Shown one piece after another: positions 34,512 through 44,471 of a stretch of DNA of 64,000 nt. This DNA comes from Nostoc sp. RI_552 (GTDB lineage: Bacteria; Cyanobacteriota; Cyanobacteriia; Cyanobacteriales; Nostocaceae), in contig WGNO01000004.1 in the NCBI GenBank assembly GCA_016124525.1, forward strand, positions 1 through 64,000. Reading direction: 5' to 3'. Both the position numbers and the translations under genes were made by a program. How positions within the stretch are numbered: the stretch's first letter is position 1; each line of letters opens with the position of its first letter. The notes beneath the pieces were generated by a model, which saw only the letters and a program-made list of their open reading frames with translations, ran no database searches and was not told the origin of the DNA.

Positions 34512-36992
34512 TTAATTATTTTGTCGGACACCGCCCACAACAGGCCTAACTTCGCTACCAGAGAATGGATTTGTACCACCAGTCCAATTAAAGTCGCTAA
34601 TCCGGATGCTGAAACCGCCTAATTGTAATACTGGGTTATAACGTAAAGTTATTCCATAAGTACGGCGGCTATATTCCAGAATATAATCGGTGCTAGTTTC
34701 TTTACCAGTGTCCAAGTTAACTGCGGTTTGAAATCCTAAACGAAATGGCCCATAAATTTGCTGTGAGATTCCAGCGCTCAGCACTTTGTTATCAACTGAG
34801 CGGTCAAACAAAAAAGGTGACAATCCTCTATTTAATCCCTGAGAGTAAGTGACATTGAAGGCGGTATAGTCCAAATAGGGACGAGAGAAGTTACCGAGTT
34901 GTCCCATTAAGCTAACTGTACCAGTGAGGGTACTTTGGTTTTCGCCATTAGTGTAATAACTGCTGGTACCTGTAAGACTGGCAATTGTCTGTAAGTAAGG
35001 AACTACAGGGTTGGCTGTATATTTTAGTCCTTGAGTAGGGGTAGGTGGTAATGGTTTACCCTGCCAGAGTAAAAAGCTCTTACTAAGGCTAGCACTACCT
35101 TGTAAGCGACCGAGAGAAATTCGATTATTTGTTCGGTCTGGTTCTAGTAACTCTGGGCGGTCGGTGTTAGCGTTGATATATTGTGCACCTACCTGATAGT
35201 TGAGATTAACACCAGTATTACCCAAAGGAATGACAGGAGAGCTAATTAAACCACCAATACTAGTCTGGACAGTTTGAAAGCCCAGAGTACCGTTATACAG
35301 GCGATCGCGATAAATATATTCTAGATTTAAGATGTGAGGATTTGTATCGCCCAATGTCTGGCGCATTCGCAAACTAGCCCGCAAATTTTCGTCTACTTTG
35401 TTTAAGTCAAAACTGGTTAATTCAGTATAACTTTGAACTATTGCCTGTGGGCTTAATCGGGCATTGAAACTGGTTGTGACGCCAAATAAAGAAGCTAAAT
35501 CATCTGTGCCTTCTTGTAAGGCTTTTTGCACAAATAATTGGGGTGTGATCCTTAAACGTCTTTGTTGGGTATCGACTAGTGTGAAGCCCCGTTCTACATA
35601 CAAACCACCACGTTTATCCCCATCAAATCCGGGGGAAACATAAAATGGTGAAGCATCACGTTGAAAACGGTCAATGGTCTGTCTATCTACAGGAATTGGT
35701 AAGGAAACTTTTTGGTCAAAGACTAAACGCTGTCCCCGTGTGCTGATGGTTTCCACTAAAGGTGATTCCCGCATGGAAGTAACTTCAGATGCCCGTAACT
35801 CTAATTCTGGGGGTGAAAAAGGGTCGTTAGTAATTCGCACATCCTGTCCTTTCCACCCTCTCGGGTAAAACTCAATGCGTTTAGCTTCAAACCGCAGTCG
35901 CCTAACTTCACCTCCCGCTTGTGGGGAGGGGATGTTCCTGGCATCCATACCACCACCGAATGTAAAGTCAATACCCCCTGGGCTAGTGACACCAGAAAGA
36001 GGCTGATTTCTTCTGACGCCATCACTCATGGGACGCTCAATGCTTCCGGGCATGATATGAGTGGGTGAAAAAGCCAAATCTGTTTGGGCGGAGGGGATGA
36101 AGATTTCGCCACTGGCGTTTTCGATTTTGCCTTGATCTTGGATAAAATTGTAGCTAAAGCCTTCTCCACGCAAAACTTGATCTCCTCGTGTTAAGGCCAC
36201 GTTACCTGATCCCACGGCAATCAAATTTTCTAAATTTACTTGCAGGCGATCAGCATCTATTACGGATCCATTAAATCGCACCACCACGTTACCTTCCGCA
36301 GTTATGATGCGTCTTTGTTGATCATATTCTTGCCTATCGGAGATAACTTCTACAGTGTTTTGTTTCGTTGGCGGGGTAGGCGTTGGCTGTTGATCTTGGG
36401 GGGTTGGTGATTGGAATTCTATAGTTGAGGGAGTTGAGATTTCGTTGCTCGAATGACGAGACTTGAACTTTAGGACATTTTGTATAGGTTGAGAACTGGG
36501 TATATGATCGGGTTCATCAACAGAGATATTGATGCTATCGGGAAATTGCTGTAAAGGAAGATTACTTTCCTGCTCTTGTGCAGTTGTTTTTCCTGCTACA
36601 ACTTGCATTTTGGCTGTAGTGTTGGGTGGGTGCAACTGTTGTTGGGAATAACCAACTGTTTGGGGTTGACCCAAATTTGCAGCACTCTGAGAAGCCGTGA
36701 AGGAAGAAAATTCTGGCGGAGAAGTTTCTGGTGTATTCTGTGTAGCTAGAGTTTTGACAGATAAATTATCCCTAGTGACATTGATAGGAGTTGAAGAACT
36801 AAAGGTATTTTTAAGTTCTCTCACATTTGAGATTTCTGGGATTTGCTTTAGTGGGCAAGATTCCTCTTTTTGTTTAGTCTGATTGGTTAGAGCTGAGGAA
36901 AACTGAGTATCACTAGCATGGGGAATTGAATTTGCTGATGTTACTGGTTGCAGAATAGCAAGTGGTGCAGGTGGCGAAACTAAATGAAGCAT
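34512..36992 (-). CDS. DUF3769 OstA/LptD-like outer membrane protein
   Basis: An 826-residue protein of the cyanobacterial DUF3769 family, an LptD-like candidate for lipopolysaccharide assembly in the outer membrane. The first about 230 residues are low-complexity, rich in S, T, P and Q. An OstA/LptA-type beta-jellyroll follows (VEVISDRQEYDQQRRIITAEG, then VIDADRLQVNLEN and GEGFSYNF). The remainder, about residues 360-826, has alternating beta-strand pattern of an outer-membrane barrel (SLRMRQTLGDTNPHILNLEY, VNLNYQVGAQYINANTD) and ends near GGTNPFSGSEVRP. No typical signal peptide is seen at MLHLVSPPAPLAI, so either the true start is different or export uses an unusual leader. Confidence 0.8.
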   Translation of the reverse strand: MLHLVSPPAPLAILQPVTSANSIPHASDTQFSSALTNQTKQKEESCPLKQIPEISNVRELKNTFSSSTPINVTRDNLSVKTLATQNTPETSPPEFSSFTASQSAANLGQPQTVGYSQQQLHPPNTTAKMQVVAGKTTAQEQESNLPLQQFPDSINISVDEPDHIPSSQPIQNVLKFKSRHSSNEISTPSTIEFQSPTPQDQQPTPTPPTKQNTVEVISDRQEYDQQRRIITAEGNVVVRFNGSVIDADRLQVNLENLIAVGSGNVALTRGDQVLRGEGFSYNFIQDQGKIENASGEIFIPSAQTDLAFSPTHIMPGSIERPMSDGVRRNQPLSGVTSPGGIDFTFGGGMDARNIPSPQAGGEVRRLRFEAKRIEFYPRGWKGQDVRITNDPFSPPELELRASEVTSMRESPLVETISTRGQRLVFDQKVSLPIPVDRQTIDRFQRDASPFYVSPGFDGDKRGGLYVERGFTLVDTQQRRLRITPQLFVQKALQEGTDDLASLFGVTTSFNARLSPQAIVQSYTELTSFDLNKVDENLRASLRMRQTLGDTNPHILNLEYIYRDRLYNGTLGFQTVQTSIGGLISSPVIPLGNTGVNLNYQVGAQYINANTDRPELLEPDRTNNRISLGRLQGSASLSKSFLLWQGKPLPPTPTQGLKYTANPVVPYLQTIASLTGTSSYYTNGENQSTLTGTVSLMGQLGNFSRPYLDYTAFNVTYSQGLNRGLSPFLFDRSVDNKVLSAGISQQIYGPFRLGFQTAVNLDTGKETSTDYILEYSRRTYGITLRYNPVLQLGGFSIRISDFNWTGGTNPFSGSEVRPVVGGVRQNN

Positions 36993-37155
36993 ATCTAGGC
37001 AAATGAAGCTAAAAAGTAGCTAATTGATAGCCGGAAGGTTAAATTACACCTTGGGCCTTCCGACTTTTGCTGTTTGCCTAAATATAGCAAGCTGCCAAGA
37101 GAAGGAAGTTTGGTGTTTTCCGTCTGTCGGCAGTTGTAGATAATTTGTGCAAATC

Positions 37156-37272
37156 CTACTCTGAATCCCGACGTCCGGGGTTACGAGCTGGATCATTGGA
37201 CAAAAATCCGAAGACGAAAATAGCCACGAAGAAGGCAACAACAATATAAACAGCGATTTTTAAAGTCACCAT
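37156..37272 (-). CDS. psbI: Photosystem II reaction centre protein PsbI
   Basis: A 38-residue single-helix subunit of photosystem II that sits beside D1 and CP43. The sequence opens [20 protein letters not shown] and ends [18 protein letters not shown], a near-exact match to the known PsbI pattern. One membrane helix spans residues 4-24. GGAG lies about 10 bp before ATG 37272. It stands alone between the acetyltransferase and the DUF3769 gene, all on the minus strand. Confidence 0.96.
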   Translation of the reverse strand: MVTLKIAVYIVVAFFVAIFVFGFLSNDPARNPGRRDSE

Positions 37273-37517
37273 ACAAATATCTCCAAAGGGTGTGAGAAAA
37301 AAGTATCTCTCTCTCAGTATCTGCTGTGCAGGAAAGATAGTTACTTTATATTACCGAATCTCGTACCTTTTTGAGATAACTCAAAGTCGATGCTCCTCGG
37401 CTATTTTGAACTGCTTAGTTTGCGGACGTTTACTCACGACGGAAGTTTCCAGTTGTGGTGACAAAGTAGCTATTTTCTGGATGTTGCTATTTTTGCTGCT
37501 ATTTTAGTTTGGCCGTA

Positions 37518-38207
37518 CTAGGATGTCACCAAATCCTTGGTGATTCGGCTTTTAATTACTCGTACAGGCACACCTACGGCCACAGAGTAGGGGGGAATAT
37601 CTTTATTGACAACTGTTCCCGCGCCAATAACACTGCCCTTACCGATAGTAACGCCATCTAACACTGTTACCCCATGGCCCAGCCAGCAGTCGTCTTCAAT
37701 CACGATTCCCTTACGAGTTACTCCTTGGTATTTGATCGGTTGTGTTGGGTCTGCAAATTTGTGGCTATTGGCATATATTCCTGAGTGGGATGCTATCATA
37801 CAGTGCTTACCAATTTTGATGTTTCCTGGACCAGCAATACAGACATGAGGAGCGATAAAAGTTTCATCATCAATGGATATATAAGTGTTGTCTAAACAAC
37901 CAATATCAACGTAACGTTCCAGCGCTACTCCATTGCCTAAATAAATTTTATTATTTTGGTCTCCGTGGGCATCTATGCGTACACCTTTAAAAATATATAC
38001 CCCATTACCAATTTCAATGCCAGAGGTTCCCAGAAATTCCACTCCGTTTTGAATATAAACTGGTTTACCCATCTGGGCAAAAATCCTACCATATAATATG
38101 TTTCGCAGTTTTGGTCCAAAAGCAATTGTGGGAATATCTCCCAAAAAAGTAGTGATTAATAATTCTTGTAATCGTTGCAATTTGGATAGATATTCTTTGT
38201 TATTCAT
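37518..38207 (-). CDS. Hexapeptide-repeat acetyltransferase
   Basis: A 229-residue left-handed beta-helix acyltransferase of the WbbJ/maltose O-acetyltransferase type. Hexapeptide repeats run from about residue 65 (IEIGNGVYIFKGVRID) to 215, including IDDETFIAPHVCIAG, IKIGKHCMIASHSGIYANSH with the expected catalytic His, and DDCWLGHGVTVLDGVTIGKG. It ends with PPYSVAVGVPVRVI, typical of this family. Such enzymes O-acetylate sugars in surface polysaccharides. No sugar-biosynthesis gene is adjacent, so the acceptor is unknown. The start is ATG 38207. Confidence 0.88.
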   Translation of the reverse strand: MNNKEYLSKLQRLQELLITTFLGDIPTIAFGPKLRNILYGRIFAQMGKPVYIQNGVEFLGTSGIEIGNGVYIFKGVRIDAHGDQNNKIYLGNGVALERYVDIGCLDNTYISIDDETFIAPHVCIAGPGNIKIGKHCMIASHSGIYANSHKFADPTQPIKYQGVTRKGIVIEDDCWLGHGVTVLDGVTIGKGSVIGAGTVVNKDIPPYSVAVGVPVRVIKSRITKDLVTS

Positions 38208-39355
38208 GGTTAAATTTTTGTGAATTTCAGTGATTGTGAAGGCTTATAGACAAAGTATCTTGACTTGTGGTAGTGACACTTATACTGATATTCATAAAGA
38301 TTTGAATTTAATTTCATCTATACAAAATATTGACCAAAGGTTTGTTGATTCCTATGGAAATAGATAACTAATTTCTTAGCTAGCCAATTTGGGAATCTGC
38401 TAACTTTATTGTGAAAATTTTAATTGAGATGGGTAACATTACTCAATTTATCTGCACATATTGTTCCTAGGTATTCTGTATCAGAATCAAGAAAAAATTT
38501 TGCTATTTTCTAACGTCATTACTAGATGTAATACTCGTTGCTTTACAGTGTTAAACATCAGAGCATTAAATTAGATAATCCGTTGTTTTCAGATATACCA
38601 ATTTTAATTTTTTGGCGAATTTTAACAAATATACTACTTTTATGTAGTTATTCGCCTTCCACAGAATTTCTGTGAAATATCAAATTTAACAAGGTTATTT
38701 CAAAACAATTACATTTTTACTGGTTTGCTGGTATATCTCAATTTTTGCAGATAATTTTCCCATACATCCATATGTAATTTGTGTTGAATTTTTATTAGTG
38801 TTGTTATAAAAGTCAATCAAGCTTAGGGTGGAGTATCACCAACGTCAGCCATTACATTAAAATTCACCATTGGTGCAAACAAATAAGCGCTTCCACGATT
38901 GCTATGACGACTTTCTTGGGACGAATTTTTAGAGTATGCTGCGCTAATCATGTTGCACACCGATGAGTTACAGGCGAACAAAATCACAAATCTGATTACA
39001 TCAATTATTTGTTGTGATATATCTTCTTAAGATTAACACATTTTTTTGATAGAAGCACTCTTAATAAAGAAGTTTTATGCATTTTGACCAATTCAAGTGA
39101 ACTGGGAATTTAAAAACCATTATTACTTGCGTAAAAATGGTTAATATTTATTTTTGTACCTATAAAAATAAATACTTATTTATAGCTTGAAACATTGAAA
39201 ATCATCAAATCTACTATAGGTACTGTAGAAGCAAAATCCTTAATAAAAAAATATTACCTTTGAGTCAAAAGCAATAAATTATAACTCTAGTTAGTTATTT
39301 TACCCTAAATACAACTAATGTATTAAGTTTGCTTTTAGGTACGGAATTTTATTGG

Positions 39356-39460
39356 CTATGCAACCAAGTAACGATAGCGTCTAACATCTAAATTAATTAA
39401 ACTAATTGCCTCAAACTTTGGAAAGTTATATGGATCAGCAGAACCAATAGTTACTTTCAT
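39356..39460 (-). CDS. Possible 34-residue peptide or gene fragment
   Basis: The frame starts at ATG 39460 and reads MKVTIGSADPYNFPKF, then EAISLINLDVRRYRYLVA, with a stop at 39356. The codons look protein-like, but there is no ribosome site and no known family. It may be the start of a decayed gene. Confidence 0.25.
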   Translation of the reverse strand: MKVTIGSADPYNFPKFEAISLINLDVRRYRYLVA

Positions 39461-39714
39461 AGTCTAGATACATTTCTATCAATATGTTATGTCAATTAAT
39501 ATGAAACATCAAGTACGTTATTTCCCTCAAGCCAAAGCAATCTTAAAATGGCTAGAAACTTATTCCTAGCTAATACCTAAAATCCGAAATTTATAAATTA
39601 CCCCATGGGGATATGGCAGGGAGTAATAAGTTCCGCAGTTTATATAAAAAATTTGTTTTAAAATCGGAGATTATTCTACGTAACAAAATATAAGTTACAC
39701 ACTTGGTTCAAATC

Positions 39715-39975
39715 ATGGCTTTAGTTAATGAAATTGTTCAAAGCTCTTTGAGTATTTCACCCCATAACTAACTAGAATTGCTACTGCAAAAAAGTTATGA
39801 TTGAGAATATTTAGCTGTGGTAGCTGGTAATGTTAAACAAGAGTTAACTACTCATAAAGGTGGTTTATCTCCCCATAGCCTAGAGAATCTATCTAATATT
39901 AAACCTGGTTATTAAATAGCAGCCGAGATTGCTTTTGCAGCAGCACTAAGTTTAACTATACCTAAAAATAGTTAA
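39715..39975 (+). pseudogene. Decayed small gene with three in-frame stops
   Basis: From ATG 39715 a single frame of 86 codons reads MALVNEIVQSSLSISPHN, stop, LELLLQKSYD, stop, EYLAVVAGNVKQELTTHKGG and SPHSLENLSNIKPGY, stop, IAAEIAFAAALSLTIPKNS, stop. Protein-like composition continues on both sides of each internal stop (TAA, TGA, TAA), and the two TAA codons are one C-to-T change from CAA. No family is recognised. A shifted frame continues to about 40215. Confidence 0.4.
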
Positions 39976-40648
39976 CACCAGCCTTATTTACGGTCATAAT
40001 CATGACTTTAATCCTACATAGGCCCTCATTCTAAGTGGTAAATTAAGGGATTATGTGTGTTTAGAAATAGAGCCTTAAGGAATTTACAATTGAGGAAAGC
40101 ACCCAATCACTTTAGACAACGAAGACAAGGAGGTAGAAATTGGAAAATTTATGTCTAAGCAATCTTTAAAGGCAAGTATATCTGGTAATATTCGTAAATA
40201 TAGATGTAATTGATACTTATTTATGTAATTTTTATTTTTTCAGCTATTGCCTCAGGCACTGCCCTCAGCGCCACCCCCCGTGACCAACTGACTTATTTAC
40301 TGATGTTGTAGATGAATGCTGTTATAATCAACATAAATATGTAACTTTTGTTACAAAAATTACAAAGAGCTAAAAATTTTTGGAAGAAAAGATTAAAAAA
40401 TTACCTTCAGTATTGCTTGACAGAGAAGAAATAAATTTTAATATACTAAGTACATACTTGAGGGTAATTCATAGACTTGGAAATGCCCTTAGTGTAAACT
40501 TTATCAGCGATGGAAAAAAATAACTCTCAATGCTGAACAAAGTAGTCGCAATTTTACAAACACAGTAAAAAGAATTGGCAACATTGGGTAGAGACAGTAA
40601 TACATACGTAAACAATAGCCAAAATTAGACTTGGAGTTTTACCAACCT

Positions 40649-43213
40649 ATGCAGCCAATTCGCACATTTAACGTTTCTCCTTCCTTGCCGTCGCGACTTG
40701 AACCTCTGCGGCAATTAGCATATAACTTGCACTGGGATTGGAATGTTGAGAGTAAAGATTTGTTTCGTCGGCTAGATCCCGACCTATGGGAATCTAGCCG
40801 ACATAACCCTGTATTGATGCTGGGTACTATCAGTCAAGCACGGCTGTCGGAAGTTGTGGAAGATGAAGGCTTCCTAGCACAAATGGATCGTGCAGCTCGC
40901 CAGTTAGAAGACTACTTACAAGAGCGTACTTGGTATAAGAAACAACGCAACCAAAAGCCCAAAGAATGCTACGCCTATTTTTCGGCTGAATTTGGACTTG
41001 TAGATTGTTTACCGATCTATTCTGGCGGGTTGGGTGTTTTAGCAGGGGATCACTTAAAGTCTGCTAGTGACTTGGGTTTACCTCTGGTTGGTGTGGGCTT
41101 GTTGTATCAGCAAGGATACTTTGCTCAATACCTGAATGCTGATGGCTGGCAGCAAGAACGCTACCCCATCAACGATTTCTATAATATGCCCTTGCACTTG
41201 GAGCGTAAGACCGATGGCTCAGAACTTCGGATTGAAGTAGATTATCCAGGGCGCAAAGTCTATGCTAGAGTTTGGCGGGTACAAGTGGGAACGGTACCAC
41301 TGTATATGCTAGACACTAATATTGAACCCAATAATCCTTACGACCACGACATAACAGATCAACTATACGGTGGCGACATCGATATGCGAATCCACCAGGA
41401 AATGATGCTGGGGATCGGTGGTGTACGGATGTTGGAAGCTCTGGGTTACAATGTCACTGCCTACCATATGAATGAAGGCCATGCGGCATTCTCTGCTTTA
41501 GAGCGTATCCGCATCCTAATTCAGGAAGCAGGATTGACTTATGACCAGGCCAAACAGGTGGTAGCTTCCAGCAATATCTTTACTACCCACACTCCTGTAC
41601 CAGCGGGGATCGATTTGTTTTCTCCTGACAAGATTTTGTATTATCTCGGTCACTATGCAGAAGTCTTTGGTTTGCCTAAAGAGCAATTTTTAGGATTGGG
41701 ACGAGAAAATACAGGTGATTTATCAGCACCTTTCAGTATGGCTGTGTTGGCCTTGAAGATGGCAACATTTTCTAATGGTGTGGCACAGTTGCATGGTGTG
41801 GTATCACGGCAGATGTTTCAGGGTTTGTGGAAAAAGGTACCACTGGAGGAGGTACCAATTGCCGCAATTACTAACGGTGTTCATGCGCGTAGTTGTGTGG
41901 CTAAATCAACTCAAGAGTTGTATGATCGCTACTTAGGTCCAAACTGGTCATCAGCACCACTAGATAGCCCATTGTGGGATCGAATGGATGCGATCCCCGA
42001 TGAGGAATTGTGGCGGAATCACGAACGTTGCCGTTTGGACATGATTTTATACGTGCGAGAACATTTGGTGAAGCATTTGCGCGCTCGCGGTGCTTCTGCC
42101 TCGGAAATTAATCAAGCTCAAGAAGTTCTCGACCCCAACGTTTTAACCATTGGCTTTGCTCGGCGTTTTGCTACCTACAAACGCGCTACCCTATGGATGC
42201 GTGATGTGGACAGGATCAAGCGGATTTTGTTGAATAACAAAAATCGCAAAGTGCAATTTGTCATCGCTGGTAAGGCTCACCCCAAAGATATCCCAGGAAA
42301 AGAACTGATCCGTGACATTAATCACTTTATCCGTGAACATCACTTGGAAAAACAAGTAGTGTTTGTCCCTAATTACGACATTCACATTGCTCGATTGATG
42401 GTAGCTGGTTGTGATGTCTGGTTAAACACACCACGCCGTCCACGAGAAGCTTCCGGTACCAGCGGTATGAAAGCTGCAATGAATGGATTGTTGAATTTAA
42501 GTGTTCTGGATGGCTGGTGGGATGAGGCTGATTATGTCCGCACTGGTTGGTCAATTGGACATGGTGAAAATTATGATGATCCTAATTACCAGGATGAGGT
42601 AGAAGCTAATGCTCTGTACGAATTGTTAGAGAAAGAAGTTGTACCTCTGTTCTATGAGCATCAGGATATTGATGGTTTACCCCGGTCGTGGATTGCCAAA
42701 ATGAAGGATGCAATTCGTTTGAATTGTCCTTTCTTTAATACAGCGCGGATGGTGGGAGAATATGCACAAAGGGCTTATTTCCCAGCCAGCGATCGCCATC
42801 ATACTCTGACTGCTGATCATTACGCCCCAGCGAAAGAATTAGCTCATTGGAAAGCCCAACTCAGTGACCAGTGGTATAACATCAAAATCAAAGATATTGC
42901 TGTGTCAGCGGATGCGGATATTGAGGTTAACCAAACCGTAGCCGTTAAAGCCAAGGTGGACTTAGCCAATTTAACTAATGATGATGTCCGGGTGGAGTTA
43001 TACCAAGGTGCTATTGATGCCAATGGCGAGATTGTCCATGGTGTGCCCGTAGTTATGGATTACCAAGGACAGGATGCTCAAAACTTGAGCATTTACACAG
43101 GTAATATCACTTATACTGCCTCTGGTTTACAGGGCTTGTCTTTGCGTGTTTTACCCCAACACCAACATTTGTCTAGTCCCCATGAGCCAAGATTGATTGC
43201 TTGGGCAGAATAA
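40649..43213 (+). CDS. glgP: Alpha-glucan (glycogen) phosphorylase
   Basis: An 854-residue GT35 phosphorylase that releases glucose 1-phosphate from glycogen. ATG 40649 (MQPIRTFNVSPSLPSRL) is preferred to a TTG at 40631; GGAG lies between them. The N-terminal DUF3417-type segment (LRQLAYNLHWDWN) marks the short phosphorylase subtype. The core has SAEFGLVDCLPIYSGGLGVL, TNGVHARSC and the pyridoxal-phosphate region REASGTSGMKAAMNG with its lysine near residue 610. Soluble and cytoplasmic. Glucose 1-phosphate from this enzyme can feed the zwf-opcA pathway in the same window, which fits carbon supply at night or in heterocysts. It is transcribed alone after a long gap. Confidence 0.95.
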   Translation: MQPIRTFNVSPSLPSRLEPLRQLAYNLHWDWNVESKDLFRRLDPDLWESSRHNPVLMLGTISQARLSEVVEDEGFLAQMDRAARQLEDYLQERTWYKKQRNQKPKECYAYFSAEFGLVDCLPIYSGGLGVLAGDHLKSASDLGLPLVGVGLLYQQGYFAQYLNADGWQQERYPINDFYNMPLHLERKTDGSELRIEVDYPGRKVYARVWRVQVGTVPLYMLDTNIEPNNPYDHDITDQLYGGDIDMRIHQEMMLGIGGVRMLEALGYNVTAYHMNEGHAAFSALERIRILIQEAGLTYDQAKQVVASSNIFTTHTPVPAGIDLFSPDKILYYLGHYAEVFGLPKEQFLGLGRENTGDLSAPFSMAVLALKMATFSNGVAQLHGVVSRQMFQGLWKKVPLEEVPIAAITNGVHARSCVAKSTQELYDRYLGPNWSSAPLDSPLWDRMDAIPDEELWRNHERCRLDMILYVREHLVKHLRARGASASEINQAQEVLDPNVLTIGFARRFATYKRATLWMRDVDRIKRILLNNKNRKVQFVIAGKAHPKDIPGKELIRDINHFIREHHLEKQVVFVPNYDIHIARLMVAGCDVWLNTPRRPREASGTSGMKAAMNGLLNLSVLDGWWDEADYVRTGWSIGHGENYDDPNYQDEVEANALYELLEKEVVPLFYEHQDIDGLPRSWIAKMKDAIRLNCPFFNTARMVGEYAQRAYFPASDRHHTLTADHYAPAKELAHWKAQLSDQWYNIKIKDIAVSADADIEVNQTVAVKAKVDLANLTNDDVRVELYQGAIDANGEIVHGVPVVMDYQGQDAQNLSIYTGNITYTASGLQGLSLRVLPQHQHLSSPHEPRLIAWAE

Positions 43214-43224
43214 GGTGAAGAAGT

Positions 43225-43262
43225 AGGGAGTAGGGTATTTAACATTCCTTATTCCCTATTTT
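43225..43262. terminator. Terminator between convergent glgP and DUF429 genes
   Basis: AGGGAGTAGGG pairs imperfectly (9 of 11) with CCTTATTCCCT and is followed by ATTTTG on the plus strand. It overlaps the 3' end of the DUF429 gene. Confidence 0.55.
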
Positions 43263-43988
43263 GCCAGGGATGATAATGTAACCGGTGTTGCCATCGCCTA
43301 GCACTATGTTATGTTGTTCACCCCAATACCACCAGTGGGCTGCTACATAAGCGCAAATAAGGCTATCTAGTTTATCTTCCGCTGCTTTAAGTGCTGGGCC
43401 TGTGCTGGGGATTTCGGCAGAAAGTGAACCACAGAGGCGCAGGGTAAGCAAAGAAGGAGTCAGTGTTGGGAGAATATCAAGAATATAGTTTTGCAGTTTG
43501 ATTAGTTCTAAGCGACGCTCATTGAGGCGTCCTTTTTTATATTTAAGGATGCGTTCTAAGTTGAATAAATTAATTATTGCTGGATGGGGAAACACTTCTA
43601 TTTGATATCTCCCAGGTTTTTGAGGTTGAATTGTGGGTGCATGGGCAAATCCACGAGACTCCAATTCTAAACCAAAGTTTACAGTACGTTCTGCAAAGGG
43701 TAAATTTTGATTGGCTGGATAACATCCAGCATGATATTTGCCAAAGTATTTATGTGTGAGTTTGTCCGCGAGACGACTTCCCGTAGCATTGGGTATCAAT
43801 GTCGGCGCATCTACGGCGATCATCCCTGGTTGATTTGCAGGTACATGGTTATCTATCCAAGCGAAAATGTCTGTAATACATTCGCGCCGATCTAAATCGA
43901 TGATTTGCAGTTTTCCTGCTATTAATTCTAAGCCGCATAAGCCGCTTGGTTGAGATTTCCAGCCTAAATCAATGCCGATAAATTTCAT
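43239..43988 (-). CDS. DUF429 domain protein
   Basis: A 249-residue protein of the DUF429 family, which has an RNase H-like fold predicted to act as a nuclease. It starts MKFIGIDLGWKSQPSG at ATG 43988; an in-frame ATG three codons earlier (43997) is possible. Family positions include the first acidic residue in GIDLGWK, a second in MIAVDAPTL and a C-terminal AAEDKLDSLICAYVA. No membrane or secretion signal is present. It is convergent with glgP. Substrate and role are unknown. Confidence 0.8.
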   Translation of the reverse strand: MKFIGIDLGWKSQPSGLCGLELIAGKLQIIDLDRRECITDIFAWIDNHVPANQPGMIAVDAPTLIPNATGSRLADKLTHKYFGKYHAGCYPANQNLPFAERTVNFGLELESRGFAHAPTIQPQKPGRYQIEVFPHPAIINLFNLERILKYKKGRLNERRLELIKLQNYILDILPTLTPSLLTLRLCGSLSAEIPSTGPALKAAEDKLDSLICAYVAAHWWYWGEQHNIVLGDGNTGYIIIPGKIGNKEC

Positions 43989-44471
43989 TTTTTTCAATTT
44001 AAAAATATGTTAAAAATATTGATATATTTATCAATTGTTTATTTTGGATTCATGTTTTAAATTAAAATGATTACAGAAAAATCCTGAATAATTTAGCAAT
44101 ATCAAGATACCGGTGGTCTTGAAAGATTCTGGCAATTGAGCATCTTTTTCTTAGTAAAGAGAATAGATTTACCATAATATACTAAAAAGATTTAATAATT
44201 CTTATTCATAAAATAATCTTGAAATAATTTTGATAAAAATACTCGCAATCACAATCATGACTTTCACTATAGTAGTAGCGCATATCTGATTCTGAATTGG
44301 AAATTTTCGATGATTGCAAACGCCAATTAAGGCTAATGGCAAGGCAAAATTTAGCAACTTTTTTCCATATTTTACCTACTTATTGAGAAACTTATCCTAG
44401 AAAGTGTCAAAATTGAAGGAGGTTTGTAACCGCCATATTCTTAGAGCGGGTTTGAGATACATTGGGAGTTT
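43989..44471. other. AT-rich spacer upstream of trpS
   Basis: It separates divergent DUF429 and trpS. No gene or clear repeat is seen. GGAGG near 44419 is too far from the trpS start to be its ribosome site. Confidence 0.4.

Larger units (their letters stand above)
38208..40648. other. 2.4-kb AT-rich gap with decayed coding sequence
   Basis: No intact gene above about 35 codons is supported. A 34-codon ORF (39356-39460, minus), a 26-codon ORF (39489-39569, plus) and a stop-ridden frame (39715-39975, continuing with a shift to about 40215) suggest remains of lost genes. Near 40247-40283 a motif CTATTGCCTCAGGCACTGCC resembles the palindromic repeat at 46590-46624. The last few hundred bases should include the glgP promoter. 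Confidence 0.5.
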
